A model generated the notes under the pieces. The model saw only the letters and a list, made by a program, of their open reading frames with translations, had not been told where the DNA came from and did no database searches. This document shows positions 53,773 to 62,900 of a stretch of DNA of 64,000 bases, piece by piece. The translations under genes and the position numbers were made by a program. The DNA is taken from positions 1 through 64,000 of the forward strand of contig CANRDT010000008.1 in assembly GCA_947629455.1 (NCBI GenBank), in the 5' to 3' direction. Every line of letters starts with the position of its first letter. Within the stretch, counting starts at the first letter, position 1. This DNA is from an uncultured Ruminococcus sp. GTDB taxonomy: Bacteria > Bacillota > Clostridia > Oscillospirales > Ruminococcaceae.

Positions 53773-54034
53773 ATTGAAAAATCCCTCCGTTTCGATATTG
53801 AAAACACAAAAAAACTGCAACTATAGCGGTTGCAGCTTATAAAACGTGTTCAGAATCCGTTTTTGAGTACAGAAATACAGGAACACACCCGAACAACACG
53901 GGCATATCCATAAAAATATGAGAAAAACGCTTTACTGACGATAAACTCAAAAGCATAGATATTTTCCTCCGGACTGAAAGCTGTCAGAAACTTACAGAAC
54001 ATATCAGCGCCATTTCTGTACCGCACGATCATCT
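53773..54034 (-). promoter_or_regulatory. Long leader of the purine operon
   Basis: About 260 bases between the promoter and purE, containing stems such as TACAGAA/TTCTGTA (54015-53990 region), CCCG/CGGG with loop TGTTGTT, and GTGTTC/GAACAC. It ends in an intrinsic terminator. It also contains an open 60-codon frame (53850-54032) starting MIVRYRNGADMFCKF. The design suggests transcription attenuation. I do not find the cores of the guanine, PRPP/ykkC, THF or T-box leaders. Confidence 0.5.
53806..53835 (-). terminator. Attenuator terminator before purE
   Basis: CTGCAAC-CGCTATA-GTTGCAG followed by T7 on the minus strand, ending 34 bases before the purE start codon. It must be bypassed for the operon to be transcribed. 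Confidence 0.82.
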
Positions 54035-54040
54035 ATTTAT

Positions 54041-54069
54041 ATTTTACTATATCCGCGCGAAAATTTCAA
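54041..54069 (-). promoter_or_regulatory. Promoter of the purine operon
   Basis: Minus-strand TTGAAA (54064-54069), 17 bases, TAAAAT (54041-54046). Confidence 0.68.
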
Positions 54070-54135
54070 CACCGTGCAATATAAAATTTATATCGTTAAT
54101 ATCCGAATTAATTGTGAAAAATAACGAATAAGCCT

Positions 54136-54387
54136 TCACATCGTATATCTGTCGGACATATCGCTCATATATCCGCCGATATGCGGCTCGACCGCGTTGT
54201 TTGCCATATCCTGAACAAGCTCCTGCATTTCTCTTTTTGAATTGATATTGTGTACTCTGCCGATAAGCATTTCTTTCTGTTCTGCAGTGAGATTTGTAAA
54301 GTACGACATAGCAAGCGGATTCTGCGCCATTGCCATTGAAAGACCGAGCGGCAGATCAAGACCGTTTGAATAGCTGCGTTTGTCCAT
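54136..54387 (-). CDS. Conserved-looking 83-residue protein
   Basis: The start has GGAGGA upstream of ATG 54387. The sequence is soluble and helical: LPLGLSMAMAQNPLAMSYF near the N terminus, then LTAEQKEMLIGRVHNINSKR and MQELVQDMANNAVE. This looks like a small protein seen across Clostridia without assigned function; the Leu/Glu pattern suggests a helical bundle. It reads toward the purine operon but ends about 65 bases upstream of the purE promoter and is probably a separate unit, with a perfect palindrome upstream. Confidence 0.65.
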   Translation of the reverse strand: MDKRSYSNGLDLPLGLSMAMAQNPLAMSYFTNLTAEQKEMLIGRVHNINSKREMQELVQDMANNAVEPHIGGYMSDMSDRYTM

Positions 54388-54422
54388 AAAAATCCTCCTG
54401 TTGCCGCATTAGAGCGGTTATT

Positions 54423-54436
54423 ATTTCCCGGGAAAT
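54423..54436. promoter_or_regulatory. Perfect 14-bp palindrome upstream of the 83-residue protein
   Basis: ATTTCCCGGGAAAT lies 36 bases upstream of the start codon at 54387. It is a good candidate operator for a dimeric repressor. Confidence 0.4.
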
Positions 54437-54581
54437 CGGGATATGATTATTATGCCCGGTACTTACTCAATTATTGTCCACGAAATTCAGTTTACAAAAT
54501 GTGTAGTATATAATTGTAGTTATCAAGCAAAATAAACATATTTGTATATTATTCTATCTTTTAATAATAGGCTGTTACAAG

Positions 54582-54614
54582 TGTATATTCTCCGCCAATG
54601 GCGTAGAATATACA
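54582..54614. repeat. Single-hairpin remnant of the double-hairpin repeat
   Basis: TGTATATTCTCCGCC-AAT-GGCGTAGAATATACA: a 15-bp stem with one mismatch, the same core as the second hairpin at 15238 and 44248. Confidence 0.65.
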
Positions 54615-54652
54615 GTAAAAACTGTTTTTTTGACTCTTCTGCGGCAATAAAC

Positions 54653-54774
54653 TTTAATGATCTGAAGAAAGAAATTTTCGGTTTTTCTTTTGCAACACAA
54701 AAGAAAAATCGCAGGCATCATATACGCCTGCGAAGAAAATTTTCTTTCAACTCTAACGCGCAGCGTTTGAGTTA
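54653..54774 (-). repeat. Four-helix structured repeat, copy 2
   Basis: On the minus strand: helix A AACTCAAACGC-TGC-GCGTTAGAGTT (one mismatch), an outer stem GAAAGAAAATTTTC with AAAATTTCTTTC, inner hairpin TCGCAGGC/GCCTGCGA (8 bp) and inner hairpin TTTTTCTTTTG/CAAAAGAAAAA (11 bp). Compared with 12970-13080, helix A has two paired compensatory changes and the inner stems differ in sequence but keep pairing. Confidence 0.68.
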
Positions 54775-54792
54775 AGCCCCGTCCGGGAGGAC

Positions 54793-54821
54793 TTGACATT
54801 ATTTTCTTGCTATGTTAAAAT
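54793..54821 (+). promoter_or_regulatory. Promoter of rsmA
   Basis: TTGACA (54793-54798), 17 bases, TAAAAT (54816-54821), about 70 bases before the rsmA start. Confidence 0.75.
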
Positions 54822-54898
54822 TAATTTAGTCGGATTAAAATATTTTTTTAATTACATCAATTGCAAATATATTTTTCATTCCCGAAAGGAAACGGATC

Positions 54899-55771
54899 AT
54901 GGAAAATCTTACGAATATCAGCGTGATAAAGGATATACTTTCAAGGCACGGTTTTACATTTTCAAGATCGCTCGGTCAGAATTTTCTGATAAATCCCTCC
55001 GTCTGCCCTAAAATAGCGCAGCTTGGCAACGCCGCGCCGGGAATGGGGATAATAGAGATCGGTACGGGCATAGGCGCGCTCACAAAAGAACTTGCTCAGC
55101 GAGCCGAAAAAGTCGTCGCGGTCGAGATAGACAGCCGCCTTATCCCGATACTTGACGAAACGCTGGCGGGATATGACAACGTGAAAATAATTAATGCGGA
55201 CATAATGAAAGTCGATCTGCATAAGCTTATATCACAGGAATTTGACGGTATGGAAGTTGCCGTGTGCGCCAATCTTCCGTACTATATAACTTCTCCCGTG
55301 ATAATGCTGCTGCTGGAGGAACGACTGCCGCTCAAGTCGATAACCGTTATGGTACAAAAAGAGGCTGCCGTCAGACTGTGCGCGCCTATGGGCAGCCGCA
55401 GTATGGGAGCGGTAAGCGTTGCGATAAATTATTTTTCCGAACCCGAGATACTTTTCTCGGTTTCAAGAGGGAGCTTTATTCCTGCGCCCAACGTTGACAG
55501 CAGCGTAGTCAGATTCAATGTAAAAAAAGAACGGATAAGTCTTGTCAGCGATGAGAAATTTTTCTTTGCGGTGTCAAGGGGAGCGTTTTCACAGCGGCGC
55601 AAGACCTTGGCAAATTCGGTATCTTCTTCTATGAGTATCGACAAGGAAACTGTCTTGTCGGCAATTTCCGACAGCGGACTTTCCCCGACCGTCCGTCCCG
55701 AAGATCTTTCAATGGAACAGCTTGCTGGATTTACCGAGCTTTTGAAAGAATATATCGGCAAAAACTCATAA
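54899..55771 (+). CDS. rsmA: 16S rRNA dimethyladenosine transferase
   Basis: Dimethylates two adjacent adenines (A1518 and A1519 in E. coli numbering) in the 3' loop of 16S rRNA. 290 residues. SLGQNFLINPSVC (about 25-37), the SAM loop IEIGTGIGALTKEL (about 52-65), and the catalytic NLPYYITSPVIM (about 124-135) are clear; FIPAPNVDSSVVRF completes the family pattern. GAAAGGAAA precedes the ATG. Confidence 0.96.
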   Translation: MENLTNISVIKDILSRHGFTFSRSLGQNFLINPSVCPKIAQLGNAAPGMGIIEIGTGIGALTKELAQRAEKVVAVEIDSRLIPILDETLAGYDNVKIINADIMKVDLHKLISQEFDGMEVAVCANLPYYITSPVIMLLLEERLPLKSITVMVQKEAAVRLCAPMGSRSMGAVSVAINYFSEPEILFSVSRGSFIPAPNVDSSVVRFNVKKERISLVSDEKFFFAVSRGAFSQRRKTLANSVSSSMSIDKETVLSAISDSGLSPTVRPEDLSMEQLAGFTELLKEYIGKNS

Positions 55772-55928
55772 AGATATTTAACTTTACATATATTCCGCGA
55801 TTGTCGAATAAAGACGCACGATTTTTGCGATGATACTCTGCAAGCCTTTAATTGCGACATTTTTTATACTTGTGACCTGTTATTATTTTATTGATCGGAA
55901 TGATAATAATACAGGGAGTGTAAAAATT

Positions 55929-58199
55929 ATGTTAAAGGCAAATAACTTTACAATTACTTCTGAGAAAAAGCGGAGCATACTTCTTGCCCTGCTGACCGCT
56001 GCCGTTTCTTTTGTAGCGACGGCAGGCAGGATAATCGGCTATCCCTCTCCCGTCAATGTCGTTGTTGCCGTGGCGAGCGGAGGAAACATATTGTCCGCTT
56101 TTCTCGGAGCGGCGGCAGGGTACGCGGTATTCGGCGGTATCGGCTCTGGAATAATACAGCTTTGCACCATACTCGTGATCGCAGGGATAAGAATGGCGTT
56201 TCTCCAGGACGACCGCAGGGACGATCCCGTTTTTATGAGTATGCTGACTGCCGGACTTATGATAATGTTCGGCTGCGTGGTCTCTGTCGCCGTACCTGCC
56301 GACACCTACACCGCTTCAATGCGAATGATAACCGCGCTTATTGCAGGCTGCCTTGTCTTTATAATCTGTACCCTGCGCAGGCAGAGCAGGGGCGGCGAGC
56401 TTGATTTTTCGGGCGTGAACGGAGTTTTTACGGCGATACTCTACATAATGACGGTCGCGACGCTTTCCGCTCTCGAGCTGCCGCTCATAAATCCCGGGAG
56501 AATATTCGGAGTATTCGTTCTGCTTGCTGCCGCAGGGCGTTACCGTACCGCAGGCGGCGCTGTTGCAGGAGCGCTTACCACCTGCGGAGTACTTCTGTGC
56601 AGTCCCCAGCTTGCGTCGAATACTCTGCTGCTTGCAACTTCGGGACTTATTTGCGGCGCATTCGTTCAGTTTGGCGTTATCGCCTCCGCTATTGTGTTTC
56701 TGGGAATTTCATTAGTCAGCCTTGTCGCGATCGGTCTTAACGGTGATACTTTTCATATGTTTGCCGATCTTGTAGCAGGCGCGGCTTTGTTTACAGCCTG
56801 CCCGAATACTCTTCTAAAAAAAGCGTCTGCGTTTATATCTGCCGCGCGCAGTCCTGCGGATATGGTCGGACAAACCGCATCTTCGCGGCTTAATTTTGCC
56901 TCAAAGACACTCGGGGAGATCAGGGGACAGATCAATCTCGTGTCGGCGGCTATCGACCGAAAGACGGAAAACCGCGATCTTAAAGTCCGCCTTTGCGCCG
57001 GCGGCTGCTCCGACTGCGAAATGTTTGCCGTCTGCTGGAAGAAACGCACCGCCGATACAAAAGAGGCTTTTGAATATCTCGAAAACACGCTGGTATCATA
57101 CGGCGAGCTTTCCGCCGAAGATGTCAGACGATGCGCTCCGGCTTGCTGCCGCCCGGGGGCTTTTGCACAGTCGGCTAACGAGGTATACCGCCGTATGCTC
57201 GACGAACGCGCAGAGAATATCAAGATCGCGGAAATGCGCGAAATGCTTACCGAACAGCTGACCTCCATGGAGGATATCCTCAGCGACCTCTCCTACCGCG
57301 TCGGACAGGTGAGGGAAGTGGACACGCTTATGTCGGCAAGAATGAGAGATTATTTTTCAAGGCTCGGATACCCCAATTCAAAAGCGTGCGTTTATACCGA
57401 TGAAAGCAATTCCCGAAGAGCGGAGATATATCTTACTTCCTCTTTCAGGGGGGATCTTGTCAGGCTCACGGTCGGAATGAGCGACATTACCGAAACCGAT
57501 TATGATATTCCCGTGATAACCGAAACGGGCGGCATTACGCGGCTTGCGTTTACCGAACTGCCCGATTATCAGGCGGAGGTGAGCTTTTTTCAGGCTTGCT
57601 CCGAGGACGACGGTTATTCGGGCGATACGGTCGAATCGCTCGATATTTCTCCTTCCGAAAAATATGTTATTATCTCCGACGGAATGGGCACGGGAAAACG
57701 CGCCAAGCTCGATTCAATGTTCGCGGTCAGCCTTGCCTGCCGTCTGCTCAAAGCCGGTCTGTCTATGCAGTCCGCTTACAGACTGATAAATTCGATACTT
57801 CGCGTCAAGGGCTGGGAGGAATCTTTCGCTACGCTTGATCTTTTGCGGCTCGATCTTTGCGGCGGCAGCGGAGAATTTCTCAAAGCAGGCGCGTCGCCTG
57901 CATATCTCATAAGGGACGGCGCTGTCAAGGCTATAGGCGGACAGGCTTTTCCGGCAGGGATACTCCGCGCGTTTTCACCCGATATTACCGGCTGTAAACT
58001 GTTTTCGGGGGATATGCTCATTATGTCCTCCGACGGAGTTTCCGAAAGCGTTATACGGCAGACTCCCGCGCTTATAAAGAGCGGACTTACCACACCCCAG
58101 CAGCTGTCGCAGTCGCTCGGAGAGGCTGCAATGAAAAAGGCTGAGAACGGCAGGAGAGACGATATTTCCATAGCTGTTATTAAAATTTCTTCCAGATGA
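55929..58199 (+). CDS. spoIIE: Stage II sporulation protein E (PP2C-type phosphatase)
   Basis: 756 residues from ATG 55929 with GGGAGTG upstream. Residues about 15-310 form around ten membrane spans; the middle (about 325-540) is the regulatory region with several Cys. The C-terminal PP2C-type phosphatase (about 545-756) has YVIISDGMGTGKRAKLDS (about 577-594) and FSGDMLIMSSDGVSES (about 697-712), which carry the metal-binding Asp residues. It dephosphorylates SpoIIAA and switches on sigma-F in the forespore. Clear evidence for a sporulating lineage. Confidence 0.94.
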   Translation: MLKANNFTITSEKKRSILLALLTAAVSFVATAGRIIGYPSPVNVVVAVASGGNILSAFLGAAAGYAVFGGIGSGIIQLCTILVIAGIRMAFLQDDRRDDPVFMSMLTAGLMIMFGCVVSVAVPADTYTASMRMITALIAGCLVFIICTLRRQSRGGELDFSGVNGVFTAILYIMTVATLSALELPLINPGRIFGVFVLLAAAGRYRTAGGAVAGALTTCGVLLCSPQLASNTLLLATSGLICGAFVQFGVIASAIVFLGISLVSLVAIGLNGDTFHMFADLVAGAALFTACPNTLLKKASAFISAARSPADMVGQTASSRLNFASKTLGEIRGQINLVSAAIDRKTENRDLKVRLCAGGCSDCEMFAVCWKKRTADTKEAFEYLENTLVSYGELSAEDVRRCAPACCRPGAFAQSANEVYRRMLDERAENIKIAEMREMLTEQLTSMEDILSDLSYRVGQVREVDTLMSARMRDYFSRLGYPNSKACVYTDESNSRRAEIYLTSSFRGDLVRLTVGMSDITETDYDIPVITETGGITRLAFTELPDYQAEVSFFQACSEDDGYSGDTVESLDISPSEKYVIISDGMGTGKRAKLDSMFAVSLACRLLKAGLSMQSAYRLINSILRVKGWEESFATLDLLRLDLCGGSGEFLKAGASPAYLIRDGAVKAIGGQAFPAGILRAFSPDITGCKLFSGDMLIMSSDGVSESVIRQTPALIKSGLTTPQQLSQSLGEAAMKKAENGRRDDISIAVIKISSR

Positions 58200-58307
58200 T
58201 TCCTTTTCAAATTTTAAATTTGTTCAACTTTAACGTTTTCTTGTTGTCATATTGCACAAAAAGTTTTGTTGAAATATGTGATAAACCGAAAATAATAACT
58301 AAAACTA

Positions 58308-58336
58308 TTGCAACTCCGTTCAAAATCGGTTAAAAT
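58308..58336 (+). promoter_or_regulatory. Promoter of the glycogen operon
   Basis: TTGCAA (58308-58313), 17 bases, TAAAAT (58331-58336), about 50 bases before glgB. Confidence 0.6.
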
Positions 58337-58386
58337 ATAATCGTGGGATTATTTTTAATACGATCTCGCAGCTTGGAGGAAAAGTT

Positions 58387-60447
58387 ATGATAGATAAGAT
58401 ACCCGAAAACTATGCTCTTCCGCTGCATCTTTTTCATCAGGGAACCAACCTCATGACCTATGAGTTTCTTGGCTGCCACAAGGGGGAAAAGGACGGCAAG
58501 AGCGGTTATTACTTCCGCGTATGGGCGGCTAAGGCGAAAGCGGTCTCTGTAGTCGGAGATTTCAACGACTGGGACGCATCGAAAAATCAAATGGAAATGA
58601 TCGCCGATACCGAGGTGTGGGAAACGTTCGTCGAGGGACTGAAACAGTTTGATACATATAAGTTTTCAGTCGTCGGCTGTGACGGAACAACGCGCCTTAA
58701 ATCCGATCCGTACGGCTGCCATATGGAGGTAAGTCCGAGTACCGGAACAAAGATATTCGATATAAACGAGTATCAGTGGAACGATCAGAAATGGCAGAAG
58801 GAAAAGGAGCAGAAGGATATCTATAACTCTCCCATGAATATATATGAAGTTCACTTCAATTCGTGGAAAAAGCCGGACGACGGCAAGTATTACAGCTATA
58901 TCCGTTTTGCAAACGAGATAATTCCCTACATAAAGGATATGGGTTATACTCATATCGAGCTTATGCCGCTTGCGGAGTACCCGTTTGAGGGCTCGTGGGG
59001 TTATCAGGGCATAGGTTATTACGCACCCTCCTCGCGTTTCGGAACGCCTGCCGATCTTATGAAGATGATAGATCTCTTCCACCAGGCAGGGATAGGCGTT
59101 ATCCTTGACTGGGTACCGGCGCATTTTCCGAGGGACGAAGCCGGTCTGTTTGAATTTGACGGCGGTCCGTCCTATGAGTATTCCGACCCTAAGAAGAGAG
59201 ATCATCTTGCGTGGGGTACGAGGGTATTTGACTACGGCAGACCCGAGGTAAGATCATTCCTTATTTCCAACGCGCTCTACTGGCTTGAAAAGTACCACGT
59301 TGACGGACTGAGAGTAGATGCGGTGGCGTCTATGCTCTATCTCGATTACGATAGGCGTGACGGCGAATGGACTCCGAACGTTTTCGGCGGTCACGAGAAT
59401 CTTGAGGCGATAGATTTCTTCAAAAAGCTTAACGAGGCGGTATTCAGCCGAAATCCCAAGACGCTGATGATCGCAGAGGAATCAACGGCGTGGCCTATGG
59501 TCACCAAGCCTACCTCAGACGGGGGCCTCGGTTTCAACTTCAAGTGGAATATGGGCTGGATGAACGATATGCTCAAGTATATGTCCATGGATCCTATCCA
59601 CAGAGCCTTCCACCACGATATGCTGACATTCTCCTTCTTCTATGCGTTCTCGGAGAATTTCATACTGCCTATCTCGCACGACGAAGTAGTTCACGGCAAA
59701 GCGTCGCTCGTAAATAAGATGTTCGGCGGCGATGTCGATCAGAAATTTGCGCAGGCAAGGCTGTTTATGGCTTATATGATGGCTCACCCCGGCAAAAAAC
59801 TGCTCTTTATGGGTTCGGAATTCGCTCAGTTCAGAGAGTGGGATTACGAAAACGGTCTGGAGTGGTTTATGATCGAGGAATATGAGAATCACAGAAATTA
59901 TCAGAATTATATCAGAACGCTCAATCATTTCTATCTCGATCACGCTCAGCTCTGGGAAAACGACTTCACATGGGGCGGATTCAGCTGGATATCCAACGAC
60001 GACTACAGACAGAGCATTATCATATTCCGCCGCTTTGACCAAAAGGGCAACGAGCTGATAATCATCTGCAATTTCGTTCCCGTGGGCAGGACGTCTTACT
60101 GTTTCGGCGTACCCTACAAGGGTTCGTATACGGAGGTACTCAATTCCACAACTCCTGACGGTTCGCCGATAACGAACGGAACGGTAAAATCAAAGCCCGT
60201 GCCTATGCACGGATTCGATAATTCGATAAGCATTGATATTCCGCCTTTTTCTGTAATGTACTTCACGGTGAAGAAAGCGCCTGAGAAGAAAACTGCGGAA
60301 AAGAAAGACAAGAGCGGCGCGTCCTCCGACTCGAAGAAGAAAAAGTCAACCGCTGCGAAAAGCTCCGCGTCAAAAACTGCCCCTGCCAAAAAGTCGGGCG
60401 CAGCTGAAAAAAGTAAGTCCTTAGCCGAAGATGCGGCTAAAAAATAG
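58387..60447 (+). CDS. glgB: 1,4-alpha-glucan branching enzyme with Lys/Ala-rich tail
   Basis: Makes alpha-1,6 branches in glycogen. 686 residues. The N-terminal CBM48 domain (about 35-120: YYFRVWAAKAKAVSVVGDFN) is followed by the GH13 catalytic barrel with VILDWVPAHFPRDEAGL, DGLRVDAVASMLYLDY (nucleophile Asp), IAEESTAW (Glu acid/base) and LPISHDEVVHGK. After the C-terminal beta domain come about 55 residues of Lys, Ala and Ser (KKAPEKKTAEKK and on), uncommon for the family. GGAGG precedes the ATG. Confidence 0.95.
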   Translation: MIDKIPENYALPLHLFHQGTNLMTYEFLGCHKGEKDGKSGYYFRVWAAKAKAVSVVGDFNDWDASKNQMEMIADTEVWETFVEGLKQFDTYKFSVVGCDGTTRLKSDPYGCHMEVSPSTGTKIFDINEYQWNDQKWQKEKEQKDIYNSPMNIYEVHFNSWKKPDDGKYYSYIRFANEIIPYIKDMGYTHIELMPLAEYPFEGSWGYQGIGYYAPSSRFGTPADLMKMIDLFHQAGIGVILDWVPAHFPRDEAGLFEFDGGPSYEYSDPKKRDHLAWGTRVFDYGRPEVRSFLISNALYWLEKYHVDGLRVDAVASMLYLDYDRRDGEWTPNVFGGHENLEAIDFFKKLNEAVFSRNPKTLMIAEESTAWPMVTKPTSDGGLGFNFKWNMGWMNDMLKYMSMDPIHRAFHHDMLTFSFFYAFSENFILPISHDEVVHGKASLVNKMFGGDVDQKFAQARLFMAYMMAHPGKKLLFMGSEFAQFREWDYENGLEWFMIEEYENHRNYQNYIRTLNHFYLDHAQLWENDFTWGGFSWISNDDYRQSIIIFRRFDQKGNELIIICNFVPVGRTSYCFGVPYKGSYTEVLNSTTPDGSPITNGTVKSKPVPMHGFDNSISIDIPPFSVMYFTVKKAPEKKTAEKKDKSGASSDSKKKKSTAAKSSASKTAPAKKSGAAEKSKSLAEDAAKK

Positions 60448-60481
60448 ATGACAAATATTTAATATTGGTGGGTGAATTATT

Positions 60482-61684
60482 ATGTTCAACAAAAAAGAAT
60501 GTGTGGCTATGCTGCTTGCGGGCGGTCAGGGCAGTCGTTTGTACGCGCTGACTCAGACGGTGGCTAAGCCTGCGGTTCCTTTCGGAGCCAAGTACCGGAT
60601 AATTGATTTTCCTCTTTCTAACTGTATCAATTCCGGTATCGACACTGTAGGCGTACTTACTCAGTATCAGCCTCTTGTTCTTAACGAGTACATAGGAAAC
60701 GGTCAGCCTTGGGATCTTGACCGTATCCACGGCGGTGTTCATGTGCTGCCGCCTTATCAGAAAGCGTCGGGCGCCGACTGGTATTCCGGCACTGCGAACG
60801 CTATCTATCAGAATATCCCATTCATCGAGAGATACGATCCCGAGTATGTTATCATACTCTCAGGCGACCATATCTACAAAATGGACTATAACAAAATGCT
60901 TAACTACCACAAGGAAAAACAGGCTGACGCTACTATCGCGGTGCTTGACGTTCCCAAGGAAGAGGCGTCGAGATTCGGTATAATGATAACCGATGAGAAC
61001 GACAATATAATCGACTTTGAGGAAAAACCGAAGAATCCGCGCTCTACGCTTGCGTCAATGGGTATCTATATCTTTACATGGAAAAAGCTCAGAGCATATC
61101 TTATCGCAAACGAAGAGGACAAAGAGGCAAGTAAGGACTTCGGCAAGAACATTATCCCCGATATGAGAGCCGCAGGAGAAAAGCTTGTCGCATACAGATT
61201 TGACGGATACTGGAAAGACGTTGGTACTATCGACTCCCTTTGGGAGGCTAATATGGATCTTATCAATCCCAATATCCCGATCGACCTGTACGATCCGGCA
61301 TGGAAGATCTATTCAAGAAATCCCGTCGTTCCTCCTCAGTACATCGGTGCGAACGCCATGGTGCAGAATTCCATGATAACCGAGGGCTGCTACATTGACG
61401 GTTCCGTCGAGTTCTCTATGATCTCGGACGGCGTTACCGTTGAAGAAGGCGCTGAGATCTATGATTCTATCCTTATGCCCGGATGCGTTGTCAAGAAAGG
61501 CGCAAAGGTCGAGTATGCGATCGTAGGCGAGAACTCCGTTATCGGAGAAAACGCCCAGATCGGCGCAAGACCTGAAAACATTGACGACAAGGATACATGG
61601 GGCGTAGCCGTTGTCGGTCATAATCTGAATATTTCAGACGGAGCGGTAGTTGCTCCCAAGGCTATTATCTCAACGGATATGTAA
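60482..61684 (+). CDS. glgC: Glucose-1-phosphate adenylyltransferase, catalytic subunit
   Basis: Makes ADP-glucose from ATP and glucose 1-phosphate. 400 residues. Nucleotide motif [14 protein letters not shown] (about 11-24), [32 protein letters not shown] (Asp), FEEKPKNP and a left-handed beta-helix C-terminal domain. Paired with glgD immediately downstream, as in Firmicutes with GlgC/GlgD heteromers. Confidence 0.97.
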   Translation: MFNKKECVAMLLAGGQGSRLYALTQTVAKPAVPFGAKYRIIDFPLSNCINSGIDTVGVLTQYQPLVLNEYIGNGQPWDLDRIHGGVHVLPPYQKASGADWYSGTANAIYQNIPFIERYDPEYVIILSGDHIYKMDYNKMLNYHKEKQADATIAVLDVPKEEASRFGIMITDENDNIIDFEEKPKNPRSTLASMGIYIFTWKKLRAYLIANEEDKEASKDFGKNIIPDMRAAGEKLVAYRFDGYWKDVGTIDSLWEANMDLINPNIPIDLYDPAWKIYSRNPVVPPQYIGANAMVQNSMITEGCYIDGSVEFSMISDGVTVEEGAEIYDSILMPGCVVKKGAKVEYAIVGENSVIGENAQIGARPENIDDKDTWGVAVVGHNLNISDGAVVAPKAIISTDM

Positions 61685-61700
61685 GAAAGGACTGACTGCA

Positions 61701-62828
61701 ATGGATGTAAATATGGGTAACGTGCTTGGTCTTATCTTTGCAAATATGCACGATATGACCGTAGGCGATCTTACAAAAAACAGGACCATGGGTTCTATTA
61801 TGTTCGGCGGAAGATACCGCCTGATAGACTTTCCGCTCTCCAATATGGTAAACAGCGGCATAACTGAAGTCGGAGTAATTACAAAGTCCAATTATCAGTC
61901 GCTGCTCGATCATCTCGGCTCAGCCAGAGAGTGGGATCTCGCAAGAAAGAAAGGCGGTCTGTATATACTTCCTCCTTTCGGCAATGTTGAAAGCAAGCTC
62001 TACAGGGGCAGGATCGAGGCTCTCTACGGAGCGATAAGCTTTATCAAAAATTCGATGTCAAGCTACGTTGTTCTTTCAGACTGCGACATCATCACGAATA
62101 TGGACTTCAAACCTATTATCGAACAACACGTTGAAAGCGGTGCGGATATAACCGTTGTCGCTCATACGGGTCCTTATTCGTCCGAGGACATCAAGCAGTC
62201 CACCATACTCAACGCCGACAATACCGGCACGGTAAGGTCTGTAATTATCCAGCCGGATATCAGCGGCACCTGCACCATGAGCCTTAATATTTTCGTGATG
62301 AGCAAGCAGTTCCTTATAGATATGGTCGCCGACGCGATCGCAAGAGGAAACGTAAGCTTTGAAACGGATATTCTCCAGGCTAAGTGCGATCAGCTGAACA
62401 TCAAGGTATATGAATACGACAGATACTTCAGCAAAATATCCAGCGTTTCCAGCTACTTCAAGGCAAATCAGGATCTGCTCGATCACGAAAAGGCGAGCCA
62501 GCTCTATCTGCCAAAGAGATCTATCTACACCAAGGTAAGCGACAATGCTCCCGTTAAGTACGATCTCGACAGCAAGGTGACCAATTCGCTTATCGCTGAC
62601 GGCTGCATTATCGAAGGCGAAGTTGAAAATTCAGTCCTGTTCAGAGGAGTAAAGGTCGGCAAGGGCGCAAAGGTAAAGAACTGCGTGCTTATGCAGGGAA
62701 CGGTAGTCGGAATGAATTCCGAGATCAATTATCTTATCACCGACAAGAACGTTAATATCGGCGATAATCATATCCTTACGAGCGCACCTACATATCCTAT
62801 GTATATCGGCAAGGGTGCATCTGTCTGA
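61701..62828 (+). CDS. glgD: Glucose-1-phosphate adenylyltransferase, GlgD subunit
   Basis: 375 residues. The fold matches GlgC, but the N-terminal nucleotide loop is degenerate (MGNVLGLIFANMHDMTVGDL instead of a Gly-rich loop), while GGRYRLIDFPLSNMVNSGI and a beta-helix end remain. GlgD is the modulating partner that raises GlgC activity. It starts 16 bases after glgC. Confidence 0.94.
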   Translation: MDVNMGNVLGLIFANMHDMTVGDLTKNRTMGSIMFGGRYRLIDFPLSNMVNSGITEVGVITKSNYQSLLDHLGSAREWDLARKKGGLYILPPFGNVESKLYRGRIEALYGAISFIKNSMSSYVVLSDCDIITNMDFKPIIEQHVESGADITVVAHTGPYSSEDIKQSTILNADNTGTVRSVIIQPDISGTCTMSLNIFVMSKQFLIDMVADAIARGNVSFETDILQAKCDQLNIKVYEYDRYFSKISSVSSYFKANQDLLDHEKASQLYLPKRSIYTKVSDNAPVKYDLDSKVTNSLIADGCIIEGEVENSVLFRGVKVGKGAKVKNCVLMQGTVVGMNSEINYLITDKNVNIGDNHILTSAPTYPMYIGKGASV

Positions 62829-62900
62829 TCTGAAAAGCAATTATCAGCGCCGGATCTTGTCTGTAAAGAGTCGGCGGTGAATAAAAAGGAGGGTTTAATC

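Noticed and set aside
53880-53900. A PurBox-like CCGAACAA in the purine leader
   Set aside because: PurR boxes occur as an inverted pair near the promoter; this is single, well downstream of the start site, and part of a small CCCG/CGGG stem.
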